A stretch of 50,498 nucleotides of DNA from Lingula anatina (Eukaryota; Brachiopoda; Lingulata; Lingulida; Lingulidae), in NCBI RefSeq assembly GCF_001039355.2, contig NW_019775824.1:318872-369369 (forward strand), in the 5' to 3' direction. Below are positions 44,519-50,498 of this stretch, one piece after another. Below the pieces are notes generated by a model, which was not told the DNA's origin, searched no databases, and saw nothing but the letters and a program-made list of their open reading frames with translations. How positions within the stretch are numbered: position 1 is the stretch's first letter; each line of letters opens with the position of its first letter. The position numbers and the translations under genes were made by a program.

Positions 44519-45192
44519 TGTCCAGTAATAAGATATATACACTATGATTTTTGTGTTCCAGATCTCAGACTGTGGTGGGATGCCCCTGGAGGAGGCACCA
44601 GAGAAAGTGTGTGATGCCTTCAGATTATTCCTACAGGGCCTGGGATATGGTGAGTATACACTGGCTGCACCTAGTGGCCATGTTCTCTTTCTTATTTAAA
44701 ATTTTTCTGTCTCCATCATCATCAGTACCTGCAGTAAGAGGATGAAGATGATGATGATGATGATGATGATCTTGATGTACTGGAAGGCTGATTTTACATT
44801 AATACACTCTATTTTAGTTGTACCTTTTGTTAAGTTGGGATTTTTGTTGTACAGGAAAAATTAGGATAGGGTAATGATGATAATGATGCAGGATGAAATA
44901 TTAAAAGACATTAATTTTCTCTCTCTCTCTCTCTGACTAAGATTTGGTCTGTCAGCCAGTTGTATTATTTTGTTGAAAAAAAGATTAAGGATTTAACCAT
45001 TTACCTTCTTATGCCAAAAAATTATACTATTTCTCTCCTCCAGTCCCATTCATGAGTCAGACCAAGATCATGGAGTCCCGCAGCGCCGCCTCCAGGGCCA
45101 GTCTTCTGGGGGCCGGTGGAGGGGGGCGTGGCTCCATCACCGGAACAACACACCAGACACCAGTGGTGCAAGAGCAGGAGGCGGAGTGTTAG
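19145..45192 (+). CDS. NDRG: NDRG-family protein (alpha/beta-hydrolase-like), 377 aa
   Basis: Coding exons: 19145-19243, 24402-24501, 24798-24918, 42083-42145, 42412-42472, 42831-42917, 43220-43398, 43760-43846, 44097-44196, 44562-44649, 45044-45192. All use GT/AG sites with matching phases and total 1134 nt with the stop. Family hallmarks: DIETGRGTLRVAVQG, YHDIGLN, VYHINAPGQHDGALPL, YHFPSMDELSEMILPVL, GFGMGAGANILTRFA, GWTEWGWQK, MAGDNSPHLDAMVDMNSRID, SDCGGMP and FLQGLGY. The hydrolase elbow reads GMGAG, without a nucleophilic serine, as in other NDRGs, which are regarded as non-enzymatic regulators of stress response, trafficking and differentiation. The tail holds ESRSAASRAS, a basic/serine stretch where NDRG1 has kinase sites, but no NDRG1-type ten-residue repeats. 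The length fits the family. NDRG1/3-like, but assignment to one vertebrate paralogue is not justified. Confidence 0.93.
22550..23139. repeat. 590-bp near-perfect copy of 23173-23762
   Basis: From gagggaggggcattgccc to ctagaattcttc the two blocks are almost identical (gtaatagtc against gtaacagtc). The first stops at the N at 23140; the contig after that N opens inside a GA microsatellite. This is the signature of overlapping contig ends that were not merged. Confidence 0.85.
23692..23872. mobile_element. MITE-like inverted-repeat element 1
   Basis: Arm ctagtctgagggtcaaatat (from 23721), continuing ggccgacccacta, pairs with the arm at 23815-23849, which reads tagtgggtcgccatatttga then ccctgggttagtctag. 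The middle is about 60 bp and non-coding. Half of a second copy precedes the N at 23140. The same arm motif recurs at 32583-32758. Confidence 0.6.
24141..24401 (+). repeat. Tandemly repeated 3' splice-site-like segments before exon 2
   Basis: Copies of a unit of about 70-110 bp precede the real acceptor: tttattccaggaaaaaac (24145), tttctatttcaggaagatcc (24210), ctctatttaaggaaaac (24277), then the true ctctgtttcag|gaagatgac. The linker ttgactgttattacatctt is also shared. The upstream copies lack an open continuation, so they are decoys or decayed exon starts. Confidence 0.65.
24402..24501 (+). CDS. NDRG: NDRG coding exon 2
   Basis: Acceptor ctctgtttcag, then EDDIETGRGTLRVAVQGDRS and KAAIITYHDIGLN, ending AACC|gtaagt in phase 1. 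The DIET...TYHDIGLNH block is one of the strongest NDRG signatures. Confidence 0.92.
24798..24918 (+). CDS. NDRG: NDRG coding exon 3
   Basis: Acceptor gtcttttccag; the exon encodes HVTNFQGFFSYGDMQPILRH then FCVYHINAPGQHDGALPLMQ and ends CAAAG|gtatga in phase 2. It covers the strand and loop N.PGQ.DGA of the hydrolase core. The next constitutive exon is 17 kb away, and all the candidate cassettes below would be inserted directly after this Q. Confidence 0.92.
25338..25463. mobile_element. Fragment of a repeat element present on one haplotype
   Basis: After gacaggttttta, sequence with no counterpart in the copy at 27285 begins: tacagacacagatgtgtctg (a short palindrome), a GTCGCC-rich tract and gataaaccgataaatggg, running into the N at 25464. 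The other copy continues straight on as gacaggtttttctattatcc. The right end is not in the window. The class is unknown. Confidence 0.45.
25465..27237. repeat. 1.8-kb near-identical copy of 27285-29070
   Basis: The two blocks run from atgacaggtttttctatt to cagttcatcttttctct. They differ by scattered substitutions, a TTAATTAACA expansion near 27860 and CA-tract differences. The first block ends at the N at 27238, where the second runs into a 58-bp CT tract. Each contains the same 30-nt candidate exon. Probably two alleles. Confidence 0.8.
26489..26518 (+). CDS. NDRG: NDRG candidate cassette exon a, 30 nt (copy 1)
   Basis: Acceptor gtatacttcttag, donor CCTGT|gtaagt. Inserted after coding exon 3 it reads RQEIGDPKAPV and rejoins YHFPSM in frame. 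30 nt, phase 2 in and out. The exon and both sites are conserved exactly in the copy at 28337. RNA support is unknown. Confidence 0.5.
28337..28366 (+). CDS. NDRG: NDRG candidate cassette exon a, 30 nt (copy 2)
   Basis: Identical to 26489-26518 with the same splice sites, and probably its allele. QEIGD also recurs in cassette d as QETGD, which suggests the two exons share an origin. Confidence 0.5.
29066..29123. repeat. (CT)n microsatellite
   Basis: A 58-bp uninterrupted CT tract. The allelic contig stops in it at 27237, so it probably caused that assembly break. Confidence 0.95.
29816..29907. repeat. Direct tandem duplication, about 46 bp
   Basis: Two copies of ttataccaacctacagcaca followed by ttcatgttttttaaaa, in tandem. 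The right copy has decayed at its AT-rich end. Confidence 0.85.
30371..30462. repeat. Direct tandem duplication, 46 bp
   Basis: Two copies of ttttactagaaaaatctggt, continuing cgacttgagaaattgtacc, differ by one base. This implies a recent slippage or duplication event. Confidence 0.9.
31702..31782 (+). CDS. NDRG: NDRG candidate cassette exon b, 81 nt
   Basis: Long pyrimidine tract (cctccctctcctctctttct) ending gcggcatgcag, donor ACAACAT|gtaatc. In phase 2 it is open and reads SNFTIVEVDASNGCATTTLA then ATASLDN, rejoining as IYHFPSM. It is GC-richer than the surrounding intron. The donor is weaker than consensus. This is the largest candidate insert, 27 residues rich in Thr, Ala and Ser. Confidence 0.45.
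32583..32758. mobile_element. MITE-like inverted-repeat element 2
   Basis: Arms gaccacattcagaacagtag...actagtccgcgggtcaaata and the complement of acatatatg..cggactagtaagattactgttcagaatgc pair over about 55 bp around a loop of about 60 bp. Its arms share ACTAGTC.G.GGGTCAAATATG and ATTC.GAA with the element at 23692, so both belong to one family. Confidence 0.6.
32856..32915 (+). CDS. NDRG: NDRG candidate cassette exon c, 60 nt
   Basis: Acceptor gaaacgtgtcag (modest pyrimidine tract), consensus donor GGAACC|gtaagt. In phase 2 it reads RLTLSDLGIFFQQWIENPKE then P, open throughout, and rejoins YHFPSM. The peptide looks like a real protein segment, with an amphipathic LSDLGIFFQQWIEN. The weak acceptor is the main doubt. 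Confidence 0.4.
34598..34666. repeat. (AT)n microsatellite
   Basis: 69-bp alternating TA tract in NDRG intron 3. Such tracts can extrude as cruciforms; no gene is nearby. Confidence 0.95.
35302..35770. repeat. 57-bp minisatellite with higher-order structure
   Basis: Eight units of the form caacctgacacaatattgtc taggctgatgttgta...ttcctgttgtcattgg. Units 1 and 4 (gtagcagttg), 2 and 5 (gatgtgag) and 3 and 6 (gatacagtattg) match each other better than their neighbours, so a three-unit block was duplicated. Units 7-8 are a later expansion. The array ends about 40 bp before cassette exon d. Confidence 0.85.
35807..35851 (+). CDS. NDRG: NDRG candidate cassette exon d, 45 nt
   Basis: Acceptor cttgctttctggctcag, donor CCAGCT|gtaagt. 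In phase 2 it reads SSNQETGDTVGLTPQL and rejoins YHFPSM. Its core ccaggagacaggggata matches acaggagataggggacc of cassette a, and both run into gtaagta, so the two appear to be diverged duplicates. Splice sites are strong. Confidence 0.5.
35925..35959. repeat. Poly-T tract
   Basis: 35 consecutive T about 70 bp after cassette exon d. A second run of about 26 T lies at 39867-39892. Either could be a reverse-oriented retroposon tail, but no element body is recognisable beside them. Confidence 0.9.
38195..38203 (+). other. Possible 9-nt microexon in NDRG intron 3
   Basis: One of the best pyrimidine tracts in the intron (about 45 bases, ending attctctttacag) is followed by GAATATGAA and then gtaaat. 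Used as a 9-nt exon in phase 2 it would add RNMK before YHFPSM. A longer exon would stop at once (TAA). Speculative without RNA data. Confidence 0.25.
40488..40541 (+). CDS. NDRG: NDRG candidate cassette exon e, 54 nt
   Basis: Acceptor cagtccattttgcag, donor TAAAAG|gtatga. In phase 2 it reads STEPHDDPAMPLVKGADK and ends in AG, so the junction again spells R before YHFPSM, as in the exon-3-to-4 join. PAMPLVKGADKRY resembles the constitutive GALPLMQRY, which may mean it copies the end of exon 3. GC content is above the intron background. Confidence 0.55.
42083..42472 (+). CDS. NDRG: NDRG coding exons 4 and 5
   Basis: Exon 4 (42083-42145) follows attta-ag and encodes YHFPSMDELSEMILPVLQFY. Exon 5 (42412-42472) follows gtatttcag and encodes IKHFIGFGMGAGANILTRFA. 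The GMGAG elbow has no serine nucleophile. Phases 2, 2 and 0 agree. Confidence 0.92.
42831..43398 (+). CDS. NDRG: NDRG coding exons 6 and 7
   Basis: Exon 6 (42831-42917) encodes LNHPEKVDALALVNCTASVS then GWTEWGWQK. Exon 7 (43220-43398) encodes LNTWYLKSGSMTGFTEDYLL, WHWFGQKTVDQNYDLVRMYR and DTMKHINPHNLALFIESYT. These are the cap-region helices of the NDRG fold (human ...LAHHFGQEE..., ...HIAQDINQDNLQLFLNSY...). Confidence 0.92.
43760..44196 (+). CDS. NDRG: NDRG coding exons 8 and 9
   Basis: Exon 8 (43760-43846) encodes RTALAVHRDLPKLGVKSTPG and KNTGARAL, where vertebrates have RRDLEIERP. Exon 9 (44097-44196) encodes CDVLLMAGDNSPHLDAMVDM and NSRIDPSKTSWMK, matching LLVVGDNSPAVEAVVECNSR. Both join in phase 2, then 0. 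Confidence 0.92.
44562..45192 (+). CDS. NDRG: NDRG coding exons 10 and 11 with stop
   Basis: Exon 10 (44562-44649) encodes ISDCGGMPLEEAPEKVCDAF and RLFLQGLGY. Exon 11 (45044-45192) encodes VPFMSQTKIMESRSAASRAS then a glycine-rich tail ending QEQEAEC, with TAG at 45190. MESRSAASRAS aligns with the MRSRTASGSS region of NDRG1, which is phosphorylated by SGK/GSK3. Confidence 0.92.
44743..44770. repeat. (GAT)n microsatellite in NDRG intron 10
   Basis: Short GAT tract right after exon 10. A GT tract (about 44490-44518) lies in the preceding intron. Both are non-coding. Confidence 0.85.
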
Positions 45193-45269
45193 ATGGCATG
45201 GTGACATCTGACACTTGACACATCATGACACTTGACTTTGCATTTCTTCTTAAGTTCAACAGATATTTG

Positions 45270-45700
45270 TGAAATGTCTACATTGGCAATACCCACCTAA
45301 CACATTTTGTGCAGGAACCTGAGGCCGAGTGGTTCAGGGTGACATGTGACGAGGTTTTCACTTCAATTGAGGGACAGGAGTGTCCGAGAAGGATGTCATG
45401 CAACATTTAGCATGTTTATCTTTAGTTGCTGAGTGTCAATATTCGCAATACCAAACAAAGAAGAGAAATTCGTCACTTGGCATGTGACACTTAACACTTT
45501 TTCCTGAAATTTGACATAGATGGGATATCAACATTGACAGCACCAGACTTTGGAGAGAAAAGTGTCACATGTCACCTGACATGACACTTGACATCTTGTC
45601 GGAATTTGACACCCTTGTGGAATGTCAATATCATCAGTATCAAACTAAGGAGAGAAATTTGTCACCTGCTGCCTGGCGTGTTTCTATTGTATCAATTTAG
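45270..45700 (+). repeat. Degenerate tandem repeat in the NDRG 3'UTR, about 95-bp unit
   Basis: Units begin near 45276 (tgtctacattggcaatac), 45437 (tgtcaatattcgcaatacc), 45529 (tatcaacattgacagcacc) and 45625 (tgtcaatatcatcagtatc). Each is followed by aga/gga-rich sequence, gtcac(tt/at)g and tgacact. TGACACTTGACA-like words recur throughout. Confidence 0.7.
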
Positions 45701-48105
45701 ACAGTAGTAACATATCAGCTTCTGTTACAGGAACACAAGGCACCAGCGTACATCATGGTATTGTTTAAATGAAAAAAAAAATTAACAGAATTTCTTATAA
45801 AGCATTTAACAGCTAAGAAAACAAGGAGGTTGCCAGCACTTATGATTCACACATATTCTAGTTATTTTGACCATTGCTTGCCTTTGTTTTCAGTTATCAT
45901 CGTTTTGTTAACATTATGACAGAGAGACAGATTATTATCCTTTTGGTAACTGTCATGTTTGCAGTCTTACTACAGTCATGTACAGCAGTGAAGATAAATT
46001 TAAAGCCTGCCTGGTGCTACATTGGTTTATACAGCTGCAAATTTGACTTTAAAGTCATTGCTGAGAGGATATAACAATATCTGAGGAAATTTTCTCAAAG
46101 TGGTTACCCCTGAAACAAGTTGGACCAAGTTCTTAAAGATTCTGTAATGATACAGTCTGCATATATGTAGAAACATTATTAAAAGTCCCATGTTGAATTA
46201 TTCAAAATGAATTATACTATGTACAAAATTATTATTACAATGTATCAATTTTGTCAGCTTGCTCTTATTATGAATGATAATACAAAGGTGCTGGAGTCTT
46301 ATATGTGCTTTACAATATCCAGTCATTAGTGTGCCTCAGATTATACAAACATTCATAGCTATAATATCAGGTCATGTTATTAAACTATTGGCTACTGAAC
46401 TTAAGCAAACTGCTGAGAAAAATTACAAATTTGGCTAAGAATAAAAAAAAAAAGGTAAAGCTTTCTAAGGCTCATCCTTGTCATGTTTTTAGTATTTTTG
46501 TGATGGAGTAATGTAAATGCACCTTTGTTGTAATCTAACAGACAAAAAAAAAGATACACTGTAGTTGTATTGTTATGCACTTTTTATGATTAGAGAAGCA
46601 AACTTTTTTGTAATCAAAAACAATAAAGATGTTGGTGTATAACTATATCCTTGTGTAACACATTGTAAAATGTTCAGTATACAACTTATACACTGCCTAG
46701 TAGCTTTTACCTTGTTAAGAACTAGGTTTAAACTCCAGATGTTAGTTGTTTGAAAACTGCAAGAAGTGAGCAACTCTGGAAAGATTTGTTGATTAATTTT
46801 ACAAACTTAAGGCATTTGACAATAAAGAATCAAATTGCTGCCAGAAGCATTTTGTAAACATTTATTGCCTCCTGTACCATACAGACATTTTAGATATGCA
46901 ATGTATTTTCTTTTATACAAAATTATTTTCTACTTATTAGTTTTCTTGCTCTTTAAGCACCAAGAAACATTCAAAACAAGGGTAGAAAAGATGTTGAAGA
47001 AGATTTGCAAGCAAAATATTATTGTTTGAGCATATATTTTTGCATTTGATGTAAAGTTAGGGTAGAGTTGTTTTGTAATATTTTGCAAGGTTGTACATGT
47101 AAATATTGATTGGTATTCATCGTTACTGTTTGTTGAATTCATTTCAATTTCATATCTGTTGCAATGAAAGTGCATTATTTGTATACATTTTTGTAGCTTT
47201 GTAAATATATGTTACCTGTTTCTTGTTATAGGGCTTTTCACAAACATTACAAAAAAATCCAAGATTTTTTAATCAAAAGTATCGTCAAGGTGATTTTCCA
47301 CTTGAATGAGAGTCGAACGCTGGCAACAGTGATAACCTCATACTTTATGGAAGACTATGTGCTTTTGTTGTAGGGGGACGAGGAAGGAAAGGAAACATTT
47401 ACATTCAAAAGGAGTATCATTTAATCATTTAACTGTAAATGAAATCGGCTTATGGCAAATATTTAGACAGCATTCAAGCTATCTCTGTATGGATTAAATC
47501 AATGTACATATTTGTTAGAGTGTGTTATAAGAAAAAACCCAACAAACCAGTGTTGTGGGTCCTCAGTAGGAAAAAGTATGACTGGACTAAATGTAAAGTG
47601 AAATGTTCCCTGGAAAGTGGACATTGGACCACAACCAGTTTGATCTGCAGTGACATACATGTAACTGTCAGGTTATAAAAGGTGTCTTTTTGGAATAAAA
47701 ATCTTTGCAGAAAGGGGTGGAAAAAGAGAGGCAACGTGGTATGTTTTTACCAAAATTACACCCCTGATGTACTTACTGGAAGTGAATTTCCAGGAATGTG
47801 TTGTCATCACTTTACATTTGACCACCAATACTGTACTAATATTTCTCTTCATAATTATACATATTAATTATTATATTCGAAGCAATGCTGAATTTGGACA
47901 AGATATATTCATCCTTTAAATGTTAGGTTTTTGTCATATTCAAAGGTTCCCTGCCCCTGTTAACACATTAACTGAAAGTTATATATAATTAGAGATAACT
48001 GTGCCAAAGATGCTGTATGTTATATATTAGACAAGTTGTTCAGAATTCATGTTTATATATTATCAAGGTGCCAGGGACATTGTCATGTATATTATGGTAC
48101 CTGTT

Positions 48106-48111
48106 AATAAA
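48106..48111 (+). terminator. Poly(A) signal of NDRG
   Basis: AATAAA followed 15-30 bases later by the GT-rich downstream element ttgttgttgtggtgtg. Best-placed of the four signals for the longest mRNA. Confidence 0.5.
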
Positions 48112-48130
48112 GTTAGTGGACAATTTATTT

Positions 48131-49500
48131 GTTGTTGTGGTGTGAATTGTTTTATTTTCCTGCATATTCTGGTGGAAATTTAGTGTAGATGGTTTTGTGT
48201 TCTTTGGGATAAAAAGGTTGTGCTTATTGTTTTGTTTAATTTTCTGCCCAATACTTAGTTCTTATTTAAAATATAATTAGCTAAAATATTTTTGATCAAT
48301 ATCGATGCTCAATGCAGCTAACTGTATTAACCGAAAAAGTCCTTGTTAATAATTCACCTCATTTTCACTCAAATTACCATTGATCTTTTAACTTATTTTG
48401 TGACAAAGAATTCTGTTTGGCTTTTGCTGAAATTTATGAGCAATGTCTTAGTCGATTCCTTGTATTGTAATTTGTACAAATTCTCCAGCCCAACTTGTCC
48501 CATGTTTACAGTTTGCTGTATTTGTTTCAACAGCTGCAGCATAACCCATACTGGGTTCTCCGGCGGTCGGTCAGTCATTAGTGATCGTGAGAGTCATGGT
48601 CCCCTGAATGTTTGTATTATTATATCTGACGAGTGGTCAGTCCTTTTGGTTTGTCCACTTCATGGGTCAGTTGTGCAAGAGCATAAGCTTGGACACGGTC
48701 AATGTGTGAAAACGAGCCAAATGCATTCAGATGTTATGTAAACATTTTTACTTCTGCTTGGCTGGGGAATTATTGAAGGGGTTTGTCGTACCAGTCGTCT
48801 CCCTCTGTCAATCTCCCTGTAAGCTGTCTAGAGAGAGAATCCCAAGACCATGAATATCAGACACGTCTGGCTCTGGAAAAAAATTAATAAATAACAATAT
48901 TATGATTATTAAAGTAATATGTAATGTATGTACTGTTCTAAATAAATTTACACAACTTTAATGTTTTCACTTTGCTCCTATAAGATTCATTTATTGTGTG
49001 TTTTAAACTTTTTACAGTTATTAAACACATTTTTATCTCTTACCACACAGAGCGCCGTGTATATTCTCACACAATTTAATATAATCTATACAATCTTGTA
49101 AGTATAATTATGAATTGTAGTCCTCAAAAATATTTTTAAGGTCAAACCAACTCTTTGTATTGTCGGTTTGCCTTGACATTCATCTGCCAAACTGGTTTAT
49201 AATTTACAAACATTTATTTATCTTTTTTATCTGAACTACGAGCAACAGATTTACAAAGCCAATATTTATTTACATGATCCCGTTTCAAAACTTTCCGTCT
49301 CCTAAGCACGTAGCTGATATTGAAATAAGGAAGAAAAAATTACAAATGCAAACATATCAAAATTTGACAGTATAGAAGTACTCCCCAAAGCTTCTATTCG
49401 AGTTAAATCAAACGTATATTTTCTTTCTACTGCAACAAATCTGTGTGTGAATATGTCTTTTGTATGGTTTTGCTTGCTCGGAGAAGGGCTACATAGAGGG
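48131..49500. other. Intergenic interval between NDRG and the next gene
   Basis: AT-rich. Only a weak minus-strand terminal-exon candidate is seen (48808-48872). An open frame at 48343-48741 (+) has no recognisable domain or regulatory context and is not called a gene. Confidence 0.5.
48808..48872 (-). CDS. Possible terminal exon of an unknown minus-strand gene
   Basis: On the minus strand the acceptor ttattaatttttttccag is followed by an open stretch PDVSDIHGLGILSLDSLQGD and a TGA. The composition looks coding and TTTATT (minus-strand AATAAA) occurs near 48124. No upstream partner exon was found before the plus-strand gene start at 49730, so this may be chance. Confidence 0.22.
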
Positions 49501-49729
49501 GGCTATTTTGATATGCAAATGAGCATCCCACCTTAGAAACTCATAAACAGACCAAGATGGCGGAGACGAGCGACCTTTTCACAGGTTGTCAACGCTAAAA
49601 GAAGTTAAAGACAAGAATAAGGACAAACAATCAGAATTTAACTATTAGGAGTGTTTTAAACAGACTCTTTGGAGTCAAATCTAGTCAATTCCGGCGTTGT
49701 GCAGTGATTTGAAACGGAGAAATAGAACT
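49500..49729 (+). promoter_or_regulatory. Promoter and leader of the 49730 gene
   Basis: Contains an octamer ATGCAAAT (49513-49520) and the YY1-type initiator word AAGATGGCGG (49555-49564). The ATG in that word opens a 13-codon upstream reading frame ending TAA at 49596-49598. No TATA box. Transcription start not determined. Confidence 0.5.
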
Positions 49730-49831
49730 ATGGCGGACAAACCGAAGTCAAGAGGAAAGGCGAGCGCAGAGGCGAAGAATAAGTCTCGACTCGCTGGACT
49801 TGCTCCTGGAGAAAATATTGCCCTTAAACAA
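49730..49831 (+). CDS. First coding exon of an unrecognised gene
   Basis: Starts ATGGCGGAC after gaacta and encodes MADKPKSRGKASAEAKNKSR then LAGLAPGENIALKQ, ending CAA|gtaagt in phase 0. The lysine/arginine/serine-rich start suggests a disordered basic N-terminus of a nuclear or cytosolic protein. GC content and CpG density are higher than the surroundings, as for a CpG-rich first exon. The rest lies beyond the window and I do not recognise the family. Confidence 0.65.
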
Positions 49832-50288
49832 GTAAGTAAGGAGAAGACAGCGTAGTATAGAGTCTGGTTGTTTCTGTTTAGATCTTCATGTTTTAAAATT
49901 ATAGTAATTTGATTAGGTTTCAGCTTTTTGAATAAGTTTCGTTCGTGTCCTCTTCGGACTTCAAACAGCCCAGGCAAAGATGGAGACGTGTTCTGCTGAG
50001 TTAGGCACCTGTTAACGTTACCAGAAATTAGTTTATTAAATAGTCGTATCATGTCTTAAAGATTAGACAATTAAACACGCACATTTTCATTTTATGATGA
50101 AAACTAAGACCACGATAACGGTGAAGATTAATGATACTTCTAATCATGAATATGATTGATGTGCTATACAGAATTTAATATGCCCCGTACATATTTTAGA
50201 GCATCAAATTAATTTGAGCTGTTGAAAAACTTAACAGAATTTAAATAACCAAAGACATTATTAACATGTTTCTGTCTGTAAGTATAGC
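49832..50288 (+). other. First intron of the 49730 gene
   Basis: AT-rich intron with no exon seen. A minus-strand open frame at 49681-50052 overlaps the exon and is a shadow. Confidence 0.45.
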
Positions 50289-50462
50289 GGGGGCGTCTCA
50301 ATAGTCCGAAGGTTCATTGGTCCGAAGGTTCATTGGTCCGAAAAGTGGTAACATTTTCATCGATTTTTTAATCAAGGGTTCATTGGTCCGAAGGTTCTAT
50401 AGTGAATATTCGGACCAATGAACCTTCGGACTATTGAACCTTCGGACTATTGCTACGGCCCC
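50289..50462. mobile_element. MITE with 8-bp target site duplication
   Basis: A 174-bp element flanked by perfect direct repeats AGTATAGC (50281-50288 and 50463-50470). Ends are imperfect inverted repeats: GGGGGCGTCTCAATAGTCCG against GGGGCCGTAGCAATAGTCCG. Inside, the word GGTTCATTGGTCCGAA is repeated in tandem in both arms in opposite orientation, giving a long hairpin. The 8-bp duplication suggests mobilisation by a hAT transposase. Confidence 0.8.
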
Positions 50463-50498
50463 AGTATAGCAGCAGTAAAATATCCATTTATATTCATA

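Larger units (their letters stand above)
45193..48130 (+). other. NDRG 3' untranslated region
   Basis: No further exon is seen after the stop. Candidate AATAAA signals lie at 46622, 46821, 47694 and 48106; the last is followed by a GT-rich stretch (gttgttgtggtgtg), so the longest transcript probably ends near 48125. Two TGTAAATA words (47098, 47200) fit Pumilio sites. The first 500 bases contain a repeat, listed separately. Open frames in this interval show no protein resemblance. Confidence 0.6.

Noticed and set aside
48343-48741. 132-codon plus-strand open frame after the NDRG poly(A) signal
   Set aside because: AT-rich with no recognisable domain; no promoter or splicing context.

Overview
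This window looks like nuclear DNA of an invertebrate animal, probably a highly heterozygous marine species such as a mollusc or lancelet; the exact group cannot be fixed from the sequence. Genes are split into short exons with canonical GT/AG sites, introns are AT-rich and full of microsatellites and MITE-like repeats, and two animal gene families are recognisable. No operons, CRISPR arrays, rRNA or tRNA genes were seen.

Layout: (i) 1-913 and 5011-5091 form a degenerate tandem repeat of about 325 bp, interrupted by a nearly intact 4.1-kb hAT DNA transposon (914-5010) with a three-exon transposase. (ii) 5093-17133 hold exons of a peroxisomal-type acyl-CoA thioesterase (ACOT8 family) on the minus strand. 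(iii) 10679-48130 hold an NDRG-family gene (alpha/beta-hydrolase-like, N-myc downstream-regulated) on the plus strand, with 11 constitutive coding exons that give 377 residues. ACOT8 and NDRG are head to head across a short promoter carrying opposed CCAAT boxes. (iv) 49730 onward starts another plus-strand gene that I do not recognise. (v) A 174-bp MITE with a perfect 8-bp target duplication lies at 50289-50462.

Six single Ns (5092, 8561, 15059, 23140, 25464, 27238) each sit between near-identical sequences. The simplest reading is that allelic contigs were placed in tandem, so the doubled ACOT8 exons, NDRG first exons and one NDRG cassette exon are probably haplotype copies rather than real duplications. 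ACOT8 exons 2-3 also appear a third time, out of order, downstream of a truncated exon 5.

The most interesting biology is in the 17-kb NDRG intron between coding exons 3 and 4. It holds at least five candidate short exons (30, 81, 60, 45 and 54 nt, the 30-nt one twice). All start and end in phase 2 and all are open, so each can be spliced into the same surface loop of the protein without shifting the frame. The 30- and 45-nt exons share sequence and look like diverged copies. If RNA confirms them, the gene would make a family of NDRG proteins that differ only in the loop beside the ancestral active-site pocket.
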